From the NCBI GenBank assembly GCA_947038515.1, contig CAMQWJ010000001.1, forward strand, positions 124,001 to 188,000: a stretch of DNA of 64,000 nucleotides. Reading direction: 5' to 3'. Source of the stretch: an uncultured Fusobacteriaceae bacterium. GTDB taxonomy: Bacteria > Fusobacteriota > Fusobacteriia > Fusobacteriales > Fusobacteriaceae. Made by a program: the position numbers and the translations under genes. The number at the start of each line of letters is the position of its first letter. Within the stretch, counting starts at the first letter, position 1. Positions 53,994-61,971 of the stretch are shown here, piece by piece. Below the pieces are notes generated by a model. It worked only from the letters and a program-made list of their open reading frames with translations. It made no database searches and had not been told where the DNA came from.

Positions 53994-54986
53994 TTATTCC
54001 TCCTGTTTTTTTTCAATAATTTCAAAAACGGTTTCCGCTTTTAATTTTTTCATACAATTAAAATGTTGTTTTGGACATTTCTTATCTCCATGTAGGCTAC
54101 AAGGAGAACAAGGTTCCTTTAATGTTATCAAAGTATCTCTACTTTCCAGTTCAAACATATTGGAATCTGTAGGTCCAAAAATTACAAAAGTTGGTGTTTT
54201 TACTCCTCTTGAAATATGAAATGGTCCAGAATCATTACTCAATAAGTATTTTCCACAAGATAATAATGCTGCACTTTCTTTTAGAGTAAGTTTCCCTGCT
54301 AAATTAATACAGTTATTCCCACTTATAAGATTTATCTTTTCACATTTTTCATAATCACTTTTTCCACCTATCAATATAATTTTTTCTTTTTTCTTTTCCC
54401 CTATTATTCTTGCTAATTCTCCAAAACCTTCTATAGTCCATTCTTTCGTTTCTTTAGAAGCACATGGAGCAAATATAGGTATATTTTTATAATTTTCAGG
54501 TATTTTCCCCAGCTCAGAAGGAGAAAAATAAAAATCTAAATCTTCTTTTTCATACTTTAAGCCTAAAATTTTAAAAGGTTCAAAATAATTTTTTACAATA
54601 CTAGCATCTACATTATATTTCATTATTTTCATTTTGACTAGCAAACTTTTATACCATACTCTTTTTTTATATTTTAAAATTTTAGATTTTATAAATTTAC
54701 AAATATAGATAGAGCGTATCTTAGAATGTAGATCAAAAACATAATCATAAGAGTTATTATTTAATTTTTCTGCTAATTTTTTCATATTCCTTATTCCATC
54801 ATGTTTTTGTTTATCAAAAACAATTACATTTTCTATATAGCTTATTCCTTCTATTGCATCTTTAAACTTTTCTAGAACTAAAAAATCTATTTTTATTTCT
54901 GGATATTTTAATTTTAATTTTTTTAGAATTGGAGTTGTTAGAATAATATCTCCAATAGAACTCAATCTTATTATCAGAATCTTTAT
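53994..54986 (-). CDS. Family 9 glycosyltransferase (heptosyltransferase-like) with apparent AUA start
   Basis: The enzyme belongs to the ADP-heptose:LPS heptosyltransferase family. The first recognised in-frame start, TTG 54965, would begin inside the conserved [17 protein letters not shown] strand. Reading from ATA 54986 instead gives the usual [15 protein letters not shown] beginning, and GGAGG lies seven bases before this ATA. No ATG, GTG or TTG occurs between the upstream stop and 54965. From ATA the product is 330 residues. Family blocks include [29 protein letters not shown] and [20 protein letters not shown], with the C-terminal Cys motif CSPCSLHG near residue 300. The gene sits in a run of three paralogues. 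Confidence 0.88.
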   Translation of the reverse strand: MKILIIRLSSIGDIILTTPILKKLKLKYPEIKIDFLVLEKFKDAIEGISYIENVIVFDKQKHDGIRNMKKLAEKLNNNSYDYVFDLHSKIRSIYICKFIKSKILKYKKRVWYKSLLVKMKIMKYNVDASIVKNYFEPFKILGLKYEKEDLDFYFSPSELGKIPENYKNIPIFAPCASKETKEWTIEGFGELARIIGEKKKEKIILIGGKSDYEKCEKINLISGNNCINLAGKLTLKESAALLSCGKYLLSNDSGPFHISRGVKTPTFVIFGPTDSNMFELESRDTLITLKEPCSPCSLHGDKKCPKQHFNCMKKLKAETVFEIIEKKQEE

Positions 54987-55019
54987 TTTCTCCCCTCCTT
55001 TAAACTTTGATTAAAAACA

Positions 55020-56039
55020 TTATAATTTTGTAGAAATCATTTCAAAAACTTTTTCAGGTTTTGTTTCTAGCATACATTTAAAATGTTTTTTAGGACACTT
55101 ATTCCCTCCATGGATTTCGCAAGGTCTACATTTTAAATTAATTTGTTCCAAGACTATACTATTTTTACTCCATGGAAAAAAACCTATTTTTTTTACTGTT
55201 GGACCAAAAATAGCTATAATAAATGTATCTTTAAATGCAGAAGCTATATGAATTGGTGACGAATCATTTGAAACAATTATTTTAGCTTTCTTTATTACTA
55301 CTGCCAGTTCTAACAATGTAGTTTTCCCTCTTAAATCAAGACAATTCTCTGAAATTTCCATCGCTATATTTTTTTCTTCCTCTCCACCTACAATTATCTG
55401 CTGTATATTCTTGTTATAGCTTAATTTTTTACTAAGTTCATTCCAATACTCTACTGGCCATTTTTTTGTAAACCACTTACTTCCTGGGGCTAGAACCACT
55501 ATTTTTTTCTCTCTAGTCTCCTGTAGGTCTTCTGTAGTTAAAAGCTCTTTAACTCGATTTTCATCTTGTTTACTTGGAAAAAGTTCAATATTATACTCTA
55601 CATCCCTTTTTTCAGGATTTTCAGGTAAAAATGATAAAATTCTTTCTACTTCATGCAATTGTTTATCATATTTTATTTTTTTGGTGTATATAAACTTTGC
55701 TAATCCTATATCATAACCTATAGATAAAGGAGCTCTTGTCAAAAAAGTTAATATCCCACTTCTAAGATATCTATGTAAATTTATTACCAAATTAAAATTT
55801 TTATATCTCAACCTTTTTCCTAATTGAATAACACCCTTTATTCCTGAATGTAATGCTTTTTTATCATATACTATTATTTCTGATATGTTAGGATTATTTT
55901 TTAAAACTTCTGCTCCTATTGGAGTTGTTAAATAAGTTATTTCAACATCTCCGTATAAATCTTTTATTTTTTTTAATAATGGTGTGGAAAGCACTATATC
56001 TCCAATGAAAGCTGTATGAATTATAAGAAGCCTTTTCAT
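55020..56039 (-). CDS. Family 9 glycosyltransferase, WaaF-like heptosyltransferase
   Basis: The 339-residue product begins KRLLIIHTAFIGDIVLSTPLLKKI, typical of ADP-heptose:LPS heptosyltransferase II. It also has VINLHRYLRSG, the acceptor-side VVLAPGSKWFTKKWPVEYW block and the donor-site IVSNDSSPIHIASAF. The C-terminal CRPCEIHGGNKCPKKHFKC cysteine motif is present. This is the most standard of the three family-9 genes here and could add the second heptose of the inner core. Its start overlaps the stop of the upstream paralogue (ATGA), and a 33-base gap follows before the next. Confidence 0.9.
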   Translation of the reverse strand: MKRLLIIHTAFIGDIVLSTPLLKKIKDLYGDVEITYLTTPIGAEVLKNNPNISEIIVYDKKALHSGIKGVIQLGKRLRYKNFNLVINLHRYLRSGILTFLTRAPLSIGYDIGLAKFIYTKKIKYDKQLHEVERILSFLPENPEKRDVEYNIELFPSKQDENRVKELLTTEDLQETREKKIVVLAPGSKWFTKKWPVEYWNELSKKLSYNKNIQQIIVGGEEEKNIAMEISENCLDLRGKTTLLELAVVIKKAKIIVSNDSSPIHIASAFKDTFIIAIFGPTVKKIGFFPWSKNSIVLEQINLKCRPCEIHGGNKCPKKHFKCMLETKPEKVFEMISTKL

Positions 56040-57070
56040 GATATTACCTCATTTAATTTTTCTTTTATTAGTTTTATAAGTTTTTTCTCTATTTTTGCAT
56101 CGTAACACTCAAAGTTTTTATTCTTATAATTTTCCTTTGAATTATTTTCATCAACAACTATATATGAGACTGTCTTAGTTCCAAATACTCCCCATCTTGT
56201 TATACTTTGGGTTTTTTTAACTGGATAAATTCCAACTATTAATTTTTTTAAACTACCTGCAATATGGGTAGGTCCTGTTGAAGCTCCTAAATATAAAGTA
56301 CCTTTTTCTATTATTGCTGCTGTATTTAACAAATCGCCCCCATTAGAAAATGTGTATACTCTTTTCCTACCTATTTCTGTAAGCATTTTCTCTACTCTTT
56401 CTTCTTCGGATATATGAGTAATCAATATTATCGTTAGTGAAGGCATTACAAATAATATTTTTTTCAATAATTCGATATATTGTATATCAGTAATATTTTT
56501 AGCTGACCCTCCTGTGAAAGGATTTACTATTAATGTTTTCCCAAAAATTTTATTTTGTTTATAATATTTATCTGCTACTTCTCTATTTTTTTCTTCTAAA
56601 TATATTGAAGTATTTATCTCATATTTTTCTTCAAATAATTTTTTATCCATTCTTTTTATTAAATCTAAATTATACTCTGCTTCATTTTTTATAGACTTGG
56701 ATCTTTTTTGAATAACTCCTTTATTATAAACAAAAAAAGATTTCAACTTTGACCTTGGACCAATCCTAACCTTAGCTTTACTATTCAAAGCTAACTGTGA
56801 AATAAATTCATCATCATAAAGAGAAATAAAAGTATCTGCTTTAAAATAAGCAATTTTTTCCAACAACTCTTTCTTAGTATAGTCTTCTATTTTTATAATT
56901 CTATCTACATATGGAATATTTTTTACAATATCATAACTATATGTTTTTACCAATATTATTATTTCAGAATCTGGATACATCTTTCTTACCATATAAAAAC
57001 TTGGTATAGATAATATTAGGTCTCCAATTTTATCAGTCCTTGATATTATTATTTTTTTTCTTCTTTCCAT
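56036..57070 (-). CDS. Family 9 glycosyltransferase (divergent)
   Basis: The 344-residue product has the GT-B family-9 layout. It begins RKKIIISRTDKIGDLILSIP, has a FISLYDDEFISQLAL region, LIVNPFTGGSAKNITDIQY, and the donor-site TLYLGASTGPTHIAGSLKKLIV. It lacks the C-terminal cysteine cluster of the two downstream paralogues, and its acceptor half is different, so it probably uses another acceptor. It is the first gene of the nine-gene operon; a promoter candidate lies at 57100-57128. GGAGG lies six bases before ATG. The sugar transferred is not visible. Confidence 0.87.
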   Translation of the reverse strand: MERRKKIIISRTDKIGDLILSIPSFYMVRKMYPDSEIIILVKTYSYDIVKNIPYVDRIIKIEDYTKKELLEKIAYFKADTFISLYDDEFISQLALNSKAKVRIGPRSKLKSFFVYNKGVIQKRSKSIKNEAEYNLDLIKRMDKKLFEEKYEINTSIYLEEKNREVADKYYKQNKIFGKTLIVNPFTGGSAKNITDIQYIELLKKILFVMPSLTIILITHISEEERVEKMLTEIGRKRVYTFSNGGDLLNTAAIIEKGTLYLGASTGPTHIAGSLKKLIVGIYPVKKTQSITRWGVFGTKTVSYIVVDENNSKENYKNKNFECYDAKIEKKLIKLIKEKLNEVIS

Positions 57071-57099
57071 ATATTTTCCTCCATTTTTTCTACACTATC

Positions 57100-57128
57100 A
57101 GTATATCAAATTTTTTGTCTTTTATAAA
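57100..57128 (-). promoter_or_regulatory. Predicted promoter of the nine-gene LPS-recA-dus operon
   Basis: On the minus strand TTTATA (57123-57128) and TATACT (57100-57105, preceded by TGA) are spaced 17 bases, about 30 bases upstream of the first glycosyltransferase start. Confidence 0.5.
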
Positions 57129-57164
57129 GAAATTTATGAAGTTTATTTAGGTTTGGAATAAAAA

Positions 57165-57210
57165 ATATCCAAGTTTATAAATTGTATAATACAATTTATA
57201 AACTTGGATA
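57165..57210 (-). terminator. Intrinsic terminator after tRNA-Met copy 2
   Basis: A perfect 18-19 bp inverted repeat (ATCCAAGTTTATAAATTGTA and its complement, about 57167-57209) with a short loop. On the minus strand it is followed by TATTTTTTATT. It shields the operon at 57070 from tRNA transcription. Confidence 0.85.
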
Positions 57211-57223
57211 ACTATTTTTATTC

Positions 57224-57300
57224 TGGTGCCTAGAAAAGGATTCGAACCTTCGACCGTTCGGGTATGAACCGAATGCTCTAGCCAACTGAGCTATCTAGGC
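57224..57300 (-). tRNA. tRNA-Met type (anticodon CAT), copy 2
   Basis: Identical over 77 bases, including CCA, to the plus-strand gene at 36442-36518. Acceptor GCCTAGA/TCTAGGC and anticodon CAT. It stands alone with its own promoter and terminator. Confidence 0.93.
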
Positions 57301-57309
57301 AACTCTGTT

Positions 57310-57338
57310 ATCATACTATATTTTTCCAATAGTGTCAA
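57310..57338 (-). promoter_or_regulatory. Predicted promoter of tRNA-Met copy 2
   Basis: On the minus strand TTGACA (57333-57338) and TATGAT (57310-57315) have a 17-base spacer; the -10 box lies nine bases before the tRNA. Confidence 0.75.
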
Positions 57339-57406
57339 CAGTTTCTTTTCTTTATTTCTTTCCCCTCTATTAAATAATCTTTACCATTGCACTTTTCTCC
57401 AACAAA

Positions 57407-57841
57407 TTAATTTATTGTTTTAAGTAGCATTCTATATTGTTTCAACATTATTTTTACCATGCTTTTCTTTAAAAATTGATACCATTTAAACTTCATATCT
57501 TCCATTCCTTTCACTGAATCACTTAACATTTTTTTCAAAAATTCAAGTTCTTCATAACTTAATTTTATTTCATTAATTTTTTTATTTTTACATATTTCTA
57601 TTAAATAATCAAAAAAACTAATTAGTGGTTTTACTCCTGAGTCGTTCCCACTAGGAAATTGTTTTTTAGCTTCTTCTAAAAATTTAGCTAGAAACTTTTT
57701 TTCATTTTTACCAATTTCAATATTATATTTTCTTTTACTTTTTCCTATTTTTTGAATTAAATTCATGGAACTCATCATTGATGAAATATTATTCATCTCC
57801 ATTGGATTCATTGTACTTGGATTCACTTTTTGCGTCTTCAT
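57407..57841 (-). CDS. Hypothetical small cytoplasmic protein, Met-rich N-terminus
   Basis: No family is recognised. The 144-residue product has no signal or membrane helix. The first 30 residues are rich in Met, Asn and Ser (MNPMEMNNISSMMSSMN). The rest is basic and mostly helical (KKFLAKFLEEAKKQFPSG, then YEELEFLKKMLSDSVKGMEDMKFKWYQFLKK). AAGGGAG lies eight bases before ATG. It lies 37 bases after the Sua5-type gene on the same strand and may be co-transcribed with it. No role can be assigned. Confidence 0.7.
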   Translation of the reverse strand: MKTQKVNPSTMNPMEMNNISSMMSSMNLIQKIGKSKRKYNIEIGKNEKKFLAKFLEEAKKQFPSGNDSGVKPLISFFDYLIEICKNKKINEIKLSYEELEFLKKMLSDSVKGMEDMKFKWYQFLKKSMVKIMLKQYRMLLKTIN

Positions 57842-57878
57842 TATTTTCTCCCTTTCCTTAAATATTTTTTTATATTTG

Positions 57879-58517
57879 TTACTCTATTTCTCCAATTATA
57901 GCCTCTATTTCATCTGATGTAATAGCTCCATTTCTCAAAATTTTAATTTTTCTTCCACTTAAATCTATTATTGTTGACTCAATTCCCACAAGAGGAGAAT
58001 TATCTTCAACAATAAGATCTACTCTGCTTTTAATTTTTTTAGAAACCTCTGAAAACTTAATCGGTGATGGTTCCCCTGAAATATTAGCACTTGTAGTAGC
58101 AAGAATTCCACCTACACTCTCAATTATTTTCAATGCCACTTCATGATTAGGCATTCTCACACCTATTGTTTCTCCATTTGAGACCATATCTTTTAAAATT
58201 ATATCTTTCTTTTTTAAAATTATTGTAAGAGCCCCAGGCCAAAATGCTTCAATAAGTTTATTTACAACTTTTTTTTTAGCTACAGAAACATTAGCAACCT
58301 CATAAACTTTTTCTTTCTGACTTATAAGAGCCACTAAAGGATAATTCATCTCTCTCTCTTTAACTGCATAAATTTTTTCTAAAACTTCTTTTGAGTCAAT
58401 AATTCCTCCTAGACCATATACTGTATCTGTAGGATAAATTATTAAACTACCCATTTTAAGAAATCTTTCTATCTTACTGCAATTTAAATTTTTAGCTCTT
58501 AATAGTATCTGCAACAT
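57879..58517 (-). CDS. tsaC: L-threonylcarbamoyladenylate synthase (Sua5/YciO/YrdC family)
   Basis: The enzyme makes threonylcarbamoyl-AMP, the donor used by TsaD for t6A37. The 212-residue product has the YrdC-domain blocks GSLIIYPTDTVYGLGGIID, the KREMNYPLVALI stretch, LIEAFWPGALTIIL, GVRMPNHEVAL and ILATTSANISGEPSP. Length fits the short YrdC/TsaC form rather than the longer Sua5. The start at 58517 (MLQILL) follows AAGGA; a 16-residue upstream extension is less likely. With tsaD at 51347 it supplies two steps of the t6A pathway in this window. Confidence 0.9.
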   Translation of the reverse strand: MLQILLRAKNLNCSKIERFLKMGSLIIYPTDTVYGLGGIIDSKEVLEKIYAVKEREMNYPLVALISQKEKVYEVANVSVAKKKVVNKLIEAFWPGALTIILKKKDIILKDMVSNGETIGVRMPNHEVALKIIESVGGILATTSANISGEPSPIKFSEVSKKIKSRVDLIVEDNSPLVGIESTIIDLSGRKIKILRNGAITSDEIEAIIGEIE

Positions 58518-58675
58518 TCTTTCTACATCCTTATCTCTTTTATTTATTATTATTTTATATATCACTTTCTATGTTATTACTTATCACTAGTTTACCATAT
58601 TTTTTATTATTTAACCATAAAATAATAAAAAACTTTAGACAACCACTTCCTCATCTTAAAATTCATAGTTTACTA

Positions 58676-58705
58676 TTGCAATTTCTCTTTTTTTAATGTT
58701 ATAAT
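58676..58705 (+). promoter_or_regulatory. Predicted promoter of the hemolysin III-family gene
   Basis: TTGCAA (58676-58681) and extended TGTTATAAT (-10 at 58700-58705) with an 18-base spacer. The rest of the 266-base gap from 58518 shows no gene. Confidence 0.6.
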
Positions 58706-58783
58706 TCTTACATATCACACTAAGTCTAAATTAAAAAAACTTAATTTTTATATTACTTAAAATTTTTAATTGAGGGGGATCTT

Positions 58784-59398
58784 ATGAACAGAACAGAAGA
58801 ATGGATTAATTCTTTAACACATTATATAGGAGTTATTTTAGGACTCATTGGAATGGGGGCACTTATTAATCAAGCTATTTATAGTAGAAATGTCGACTAT
58901 TTATTAGGGTGTACTATTTTTTCACTATCCAGCATTTTACTTTTTTCAATGTCTGGAACTTATCATATTTTACACCAAGGTAAAATTAAATCATTTTTCA
59001 AATTTTTAGATCATTCATCTATCTATATTTTAATCGCGGGTTCTTATACCCCTTATTTATTAACTGTTTTTAATGGCCCCACTAAATGGACTTTTCTTTC
59101 TCTTCAATGGGGATTGACTTTATTTGGAATTTGTTTCAAGTTTTTTTTTACTGGGAGATTTAAACTAATATCAACTGGTGTATATTTATTAATGGGTTGG
59201 ATGATTATGTTTGTTTACCCCGAATTAAAAGAAAATATCTCTCCACTTTCATTAAAGCTTTTGGTTTATGGTGGAATTAGTTATTCGGTCGGTGCTATTT
59301 TTTATTCTATTCGAATCTTATTCATGCATTGTATCTGGCATTTTTTTGTACTAGCCGGATGTATTTTTATCTATTTTTCAATATTTTTCTTAGTTTAA
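58784..59398 (+). CDS. Hemolysin III / TrhA-family (PAQR) membrane protein
   Basis: The 204-residue protein has seven hydrophobic segments. Family motifs: NSLTHYIGVILGLIGM at the start, SGTYHIL and KFLDHSSIYILIAGSYTPYL with the conserved His/Asp/Ser set, and GAIFYSIRILFMHCIWHFFVLAG with the C-terminal His pair, likely metal ligands. The family name reflects early hemolysis reports; most members are now viewed as PAQR-like integral membrane proteins linked to membrane fluidity or zinc, and toxicity should not be assumed. TGAGGGGG lies seven bases before ATG. Confidence 0.92.
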   Translation: MNRTEEWINSLTHYIGVILGLIGMGALINQAIYSRNVDYLLGCTIFSLSSILLFSMSGTYHILHQGKIKSFFKFLDHSSIYILIAGSYTPYLLTVFNGPTKWTFLSLQWGLTLFGICFKFFFTGRFKLISTGVYLLMGWMIMFVYPELKENISPLSLKLLVYGGISYSVGAIFYSIRILFMHCIWHFFVLAGCIFIYFSIFFLV

Positions 59399-59448
59399 AT
59401 TCTATTTTTCATTTTTTAACTTTTTATCTAATTTTTTTAATTTGACAC

Positions 59449-59850
59449 TTATAACTCTATTTTTTCTAAAAATTCTTTAGCTTTCTCTTCCAAATATACA
59501 TTTTCAAGGATTCCTTCTACCCACAAATATTTTTCTTCAACTTGGGTTAAAGAATATACTGCCACAGCTTGTACAAGTGGCACCTCGCTCCAAACTTTAT
59601 TTCCTAAAAACCTCAACTCATTTTCTTTAACTTTAAATAGATTTTCTATTTTTTTTATACAATCATCACAGATAAAAATACACATATCAAAATTTGGAGT
59701 TTCCTCTACTGGGGGAACTTCGTATATATTAAGCTTAACTCCCGAAGTCTCACAAAGTTCACATGTTGATTTACTTCTTCTTGCTAAATCTTTTCCAAAT
59801 CGTAAAACTTCTTCTTTTCGCTCATTGTGTCTATCTAATCCTTTTGCCAT
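59449..59850 (-). CDS. PhnA/YjdM-like zinc-ribbon protein
   Basis: The 133-residue soluble protein starts KGLDRHNERKEEVLRFGKDLARRSKSTCELC, closely like the N-terminus of the PhnA (YjdM) family. Two CxxC pairs (CELC near 33-36 and CDDC near 61-64, with a further Cys nearby) form a likely zinc ribbon. The middle has YEVPPVEETPNFDMC and the C-terminal part VWSEVPLVQAVAVYSL. The name PhnA is historical and no phosphonate genes are present, so the function is unknown. GGGAGG lies before ATG. Confidence 0.8.
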   Translation of the reverse strand: MAKGLDRHNERKEEVLRFGKDLARRSKSTCELCETSGVKLNIYEVPPVEETPNFDMCIFICDDCIKKIENLFKVKENELRFLGNKVWSEVPLVQAVAVYSLTQVEEKYLWVEGILENVYLEEKAKEFLEKIEL

Positions 59851-59902
59851 ATTAGCCTCCCTTTTAATATCTTTTTATAAATATTTTTTCTAGTTTTTAG
59901 TT

Positions 59903-61387
59903 TTACAACTGATAAATTTTAGAATATTTTTCCTTTAGGTACTCAATATAATATTTAATATTTAACTCTTCTCCTGAAACTTCCTTTATTAATTCTTGTG
60001 AAGTTTTAGATTTTCCATACTTATGTATCTTATTATGTAACCATTCTGTAATTTTATTTATTTCTCCATTTAAAAGAAGTTTTTCTATATTTAAATCTTT
60101 TTTCATTGCCATATATATTTGAGCAGAATAAGCATTTCCTAAAGCATAGGAAGGAAAATAGCCAATTAAACCACAAGACCAATGTACGTCTTGTAAAACG
60201 CCCTCACTATCATTAGTCGGTTCTATTCCTAAGTATTCTTTTATTTTTTCATTCCATATTTCTGGTAAATTTTCAACTGCATACTCACCATTAAACAGCC
60301 CTTTTTCTATTTCATATCTAACCATTATATGTAAAGAATAAGTTAATTCATCTGCTTCTACTCTAATAAAAGAGGGAGTAACAACATTAATACTCTTATA
60401 CAATTCATCAATATTTTCTTTTTTTATAAATTCATAATACTTACTTGCCTCTGGACATATTCCTATCCAAAATTCTTTAGAACGTCCTATCATATTTTCA
60501 TAAAATCTAGACTGTGATTCATGAATCGATGTTGAGGTCCCCTCTGCAAGTATTGTATCTTTTAGCTCCGAACCTATTCCTTGCTCATAGATTCCATGTC
60601 CACCTTCATGCATTGTACTAAAAATTGATGAAAATGGTAAATTTTCAAAATATCGACTAGTTAGTCTCACATCATCTGTACTCACTGTCAAAGTGAAGGG
60701 ATGAGCACTTTCAGCTAAAACACCTCTTTCAAAATCAAATCCTATATATTCTGCAATATATTTAGAAAGGGGTTTTTGATTTTCTTTACTTACATTATTT
60801 TCAATGGAAAAATCTATTTTTTTTGATTGAATCTTTTTTAAAAGAGGAACTAACTCAGTTTTTAAATTTAAAAAAAAGTCATCTAATTTTTCAGTTGTCA
60901 TTCCCTTTTCATAATCATCAAGAGCTATATTATATCCTTGCTCTTCACCACCTCTGTATTTTGCAAATTTTTTACTATATTCAAATATTTTTTCTAAAGT
61001 TTCTTTAAACATAGAAAAATCATTTTTCTCTCTAGCTTCAACCCATATTCCTTGTGCTCTTACAGTTAATTCAGAAAATTCTTGATATTCTTCTGAAGGA
61101 ATATTCTTTAATTTCTGATTTTCTTCTCTTAAGTACTCCACCTCTATTCTTTCTAATTCTGTTAAAGAGTTTTTATTTTTATTCAAATTTTCTAACAAAT
61201 CAATTAATTCCTTCGAGGTTGACAGTTCATAACTTTTAAGTGAGAGTTCACCTATTATTTCTGAAATTAATTTTTGTCCTCCTTTGGGTACCACTGTTTC
61301 CATATCCCATTGAATCAGTGCTAATGTAGAATCTATTTTCTTTTTCTGTTTTACTATTTCACGGAATTTTTTTAATTTTTCTTTCAT
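59903..61387 (-). CDS. M32-family thermostable carboxypeptidase
   Basis: This metal-dependent carboxypeptidase trims C-terminal residues from peptides in the cytoplasm. At 494 residues it is close to the usual 500. The family signature HPF is at 229-231, zinc motif HEGGH at 260-264 with a downstream ligand in SIHESQSRFYEN, and IRVEADELTYSLHIMVRYEIE and DVHWSCGLIGYFPSYALGN near the end. No signal peptide. GAGGAGGTC precedes ATG. It is a single gene between the PhnA-like and HU genes. Confidence 0.94.
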   Translation of the reverse strand: MKEKLKKFREIVKQKKKIDSTLALIQWDMETVVPKGGQKLISEIIGELSLKSYELSTSKELIDLLENLNKNKNSLTELERIEVEYLREENQKLKNIPSEEYQEFSELTVRAQGIWVEAREKNDFSMFKETLEKIFEYSKKFAKYRGGEEQGYNIALDDYEKGMTTEKLDDFFLNLKTELVPLLKKIQSKKIDFSIENNVSKENQKPLSKYIAEYIGFDFERGVLAESAHPFTLTVSTDDVRLTSRYFENLPFSSIFSTMHEGGHGIYEQGIGSELKDTILAEGTSTSIHESQSRFYENMIGRSKEFWIGICPEASKYYEFIKKENIDELYKSINVVTPSFIRVEADELTYSLHIMVRYEIEKGLFNGEYAVENLPEIWNEKIKEYLGIEPTNDSEGVLQDVHWSCGLIGYFPSYALGNAYSAQIYMAMKKDLNIEKLLLNGEINKITEWLHNKIHKYGKSKTSQELIKEVSGEELNIKYYIEYLKEKYSKIYQL

Positions 61388-61461
61388 TCCTTGACCTCCT
61401 CACATTAATAAATATGATTATTTTCTTATTGTATTATATCACGTTTTTATATTCTGGACAT

Positions 61462-61504
61462 AAAAAAAAGATTAAATCTCTTTACAAGACTTAATCTTTT
61501 TTTA
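61462..61504 (-). terminator. Intrinsic terminator after HU
   Basis: Arms AAAAAAAGATTAA and TTAATCTTTTTTT (61463-61475 and 61491-61503) around a 15-base loop. It lies just past the HU gene stop. Confidence 0.85.
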
Positions 61505-61520
61505 TTAATTAATTTTTTAA

Positions 61521-61796
61521 TTAGTTTACAGAATCAACTAATTTCTTTCCTGCTTTGAATTTAACAGATTTTTTTGCTTTTATTTTTATTTCTTCTCCAG
61601 TTTTAGGATTTCTTCCTACTCTAGCAGCTCTTTTTATAACTTCCCATTTTCCAAAACCTATAAAATTAACGTCTTCACCAGATTTCAAAACATCTTCCAA
61701 AGCTCCAAAAATGCTATCTAATTTTCTTTCAGCTTCTGCTTTTGATAAAAATACCTCTTTTTCTGATAATAGTTTTGCAAATTCTTTTTTAGTCAT
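61521..61796 (-). CDS. hup: HU-family DNA-binding protein
   Basis: HU is a small dimeric nucleoid protein that bends DNA. The 91-residue product has the family start TKKEFAKLLSEKEVFLSKAEAERKL, the GDVNFIGFGKWEV-type strand (EDVNFIGFGKWEV), and the DNA-binding arm RVGRNPKTGEEIKIKAKKSVKFKAGKKL. AGGAGG lies nine bases before ATG. It is a single-gene unit with its own terminator. IHF subunits look similar, but the arm and length fit HU better. Confidence 0.96.
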   Translation of the reverse strand: MTKKEFAKLLSEKEVFLSKAEAERKLDSIFGALEDVLKSGEDVNFIGFGKWEVIKRAARVGRNPKTGEEIKIKAKKSVKFKAGKKLVDSVN

Positions 61797-61895
61797 TGTT
61801 AATATCCTCCTATAAATTTAAAATATTTGTTTATGCCTAATATTTATATCATATAATCTTTAATAATACAAATTTTTTTTTAATTTTTTAGATAT

Positions 61896-61956
61896 TTGAC
61901 TTTTCCATCATTAAATAGTATACTCCAAATAAGATACTATTACTATATACTATTAC
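61896..61956 (+). promoter_or_regulatory. Promoter and repeated ATACTATT boxes of the antiporter gene
   Basis: TTGACT (61896-61901) and TATACT (61919-61924) with a 17-base spacer. An AATAGTAT box (61915-61922) overlaps the -10, and its complement ATACTATT occurs at 61934-61941 and 61947-61954. These may be binding sites for a regulator, just upstream of the ribosome site. Confidence 0.55.
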
Positions 61957-61971
61957 AAAGGAGGAATGAAT

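Noticed and set aside
58784-59398. Hemolysin toxin gene
   Set aside because: The family name is historical; motifs show a PAQR/TrhA-like membrane protein, with no evidence of toxin function in the sequence.
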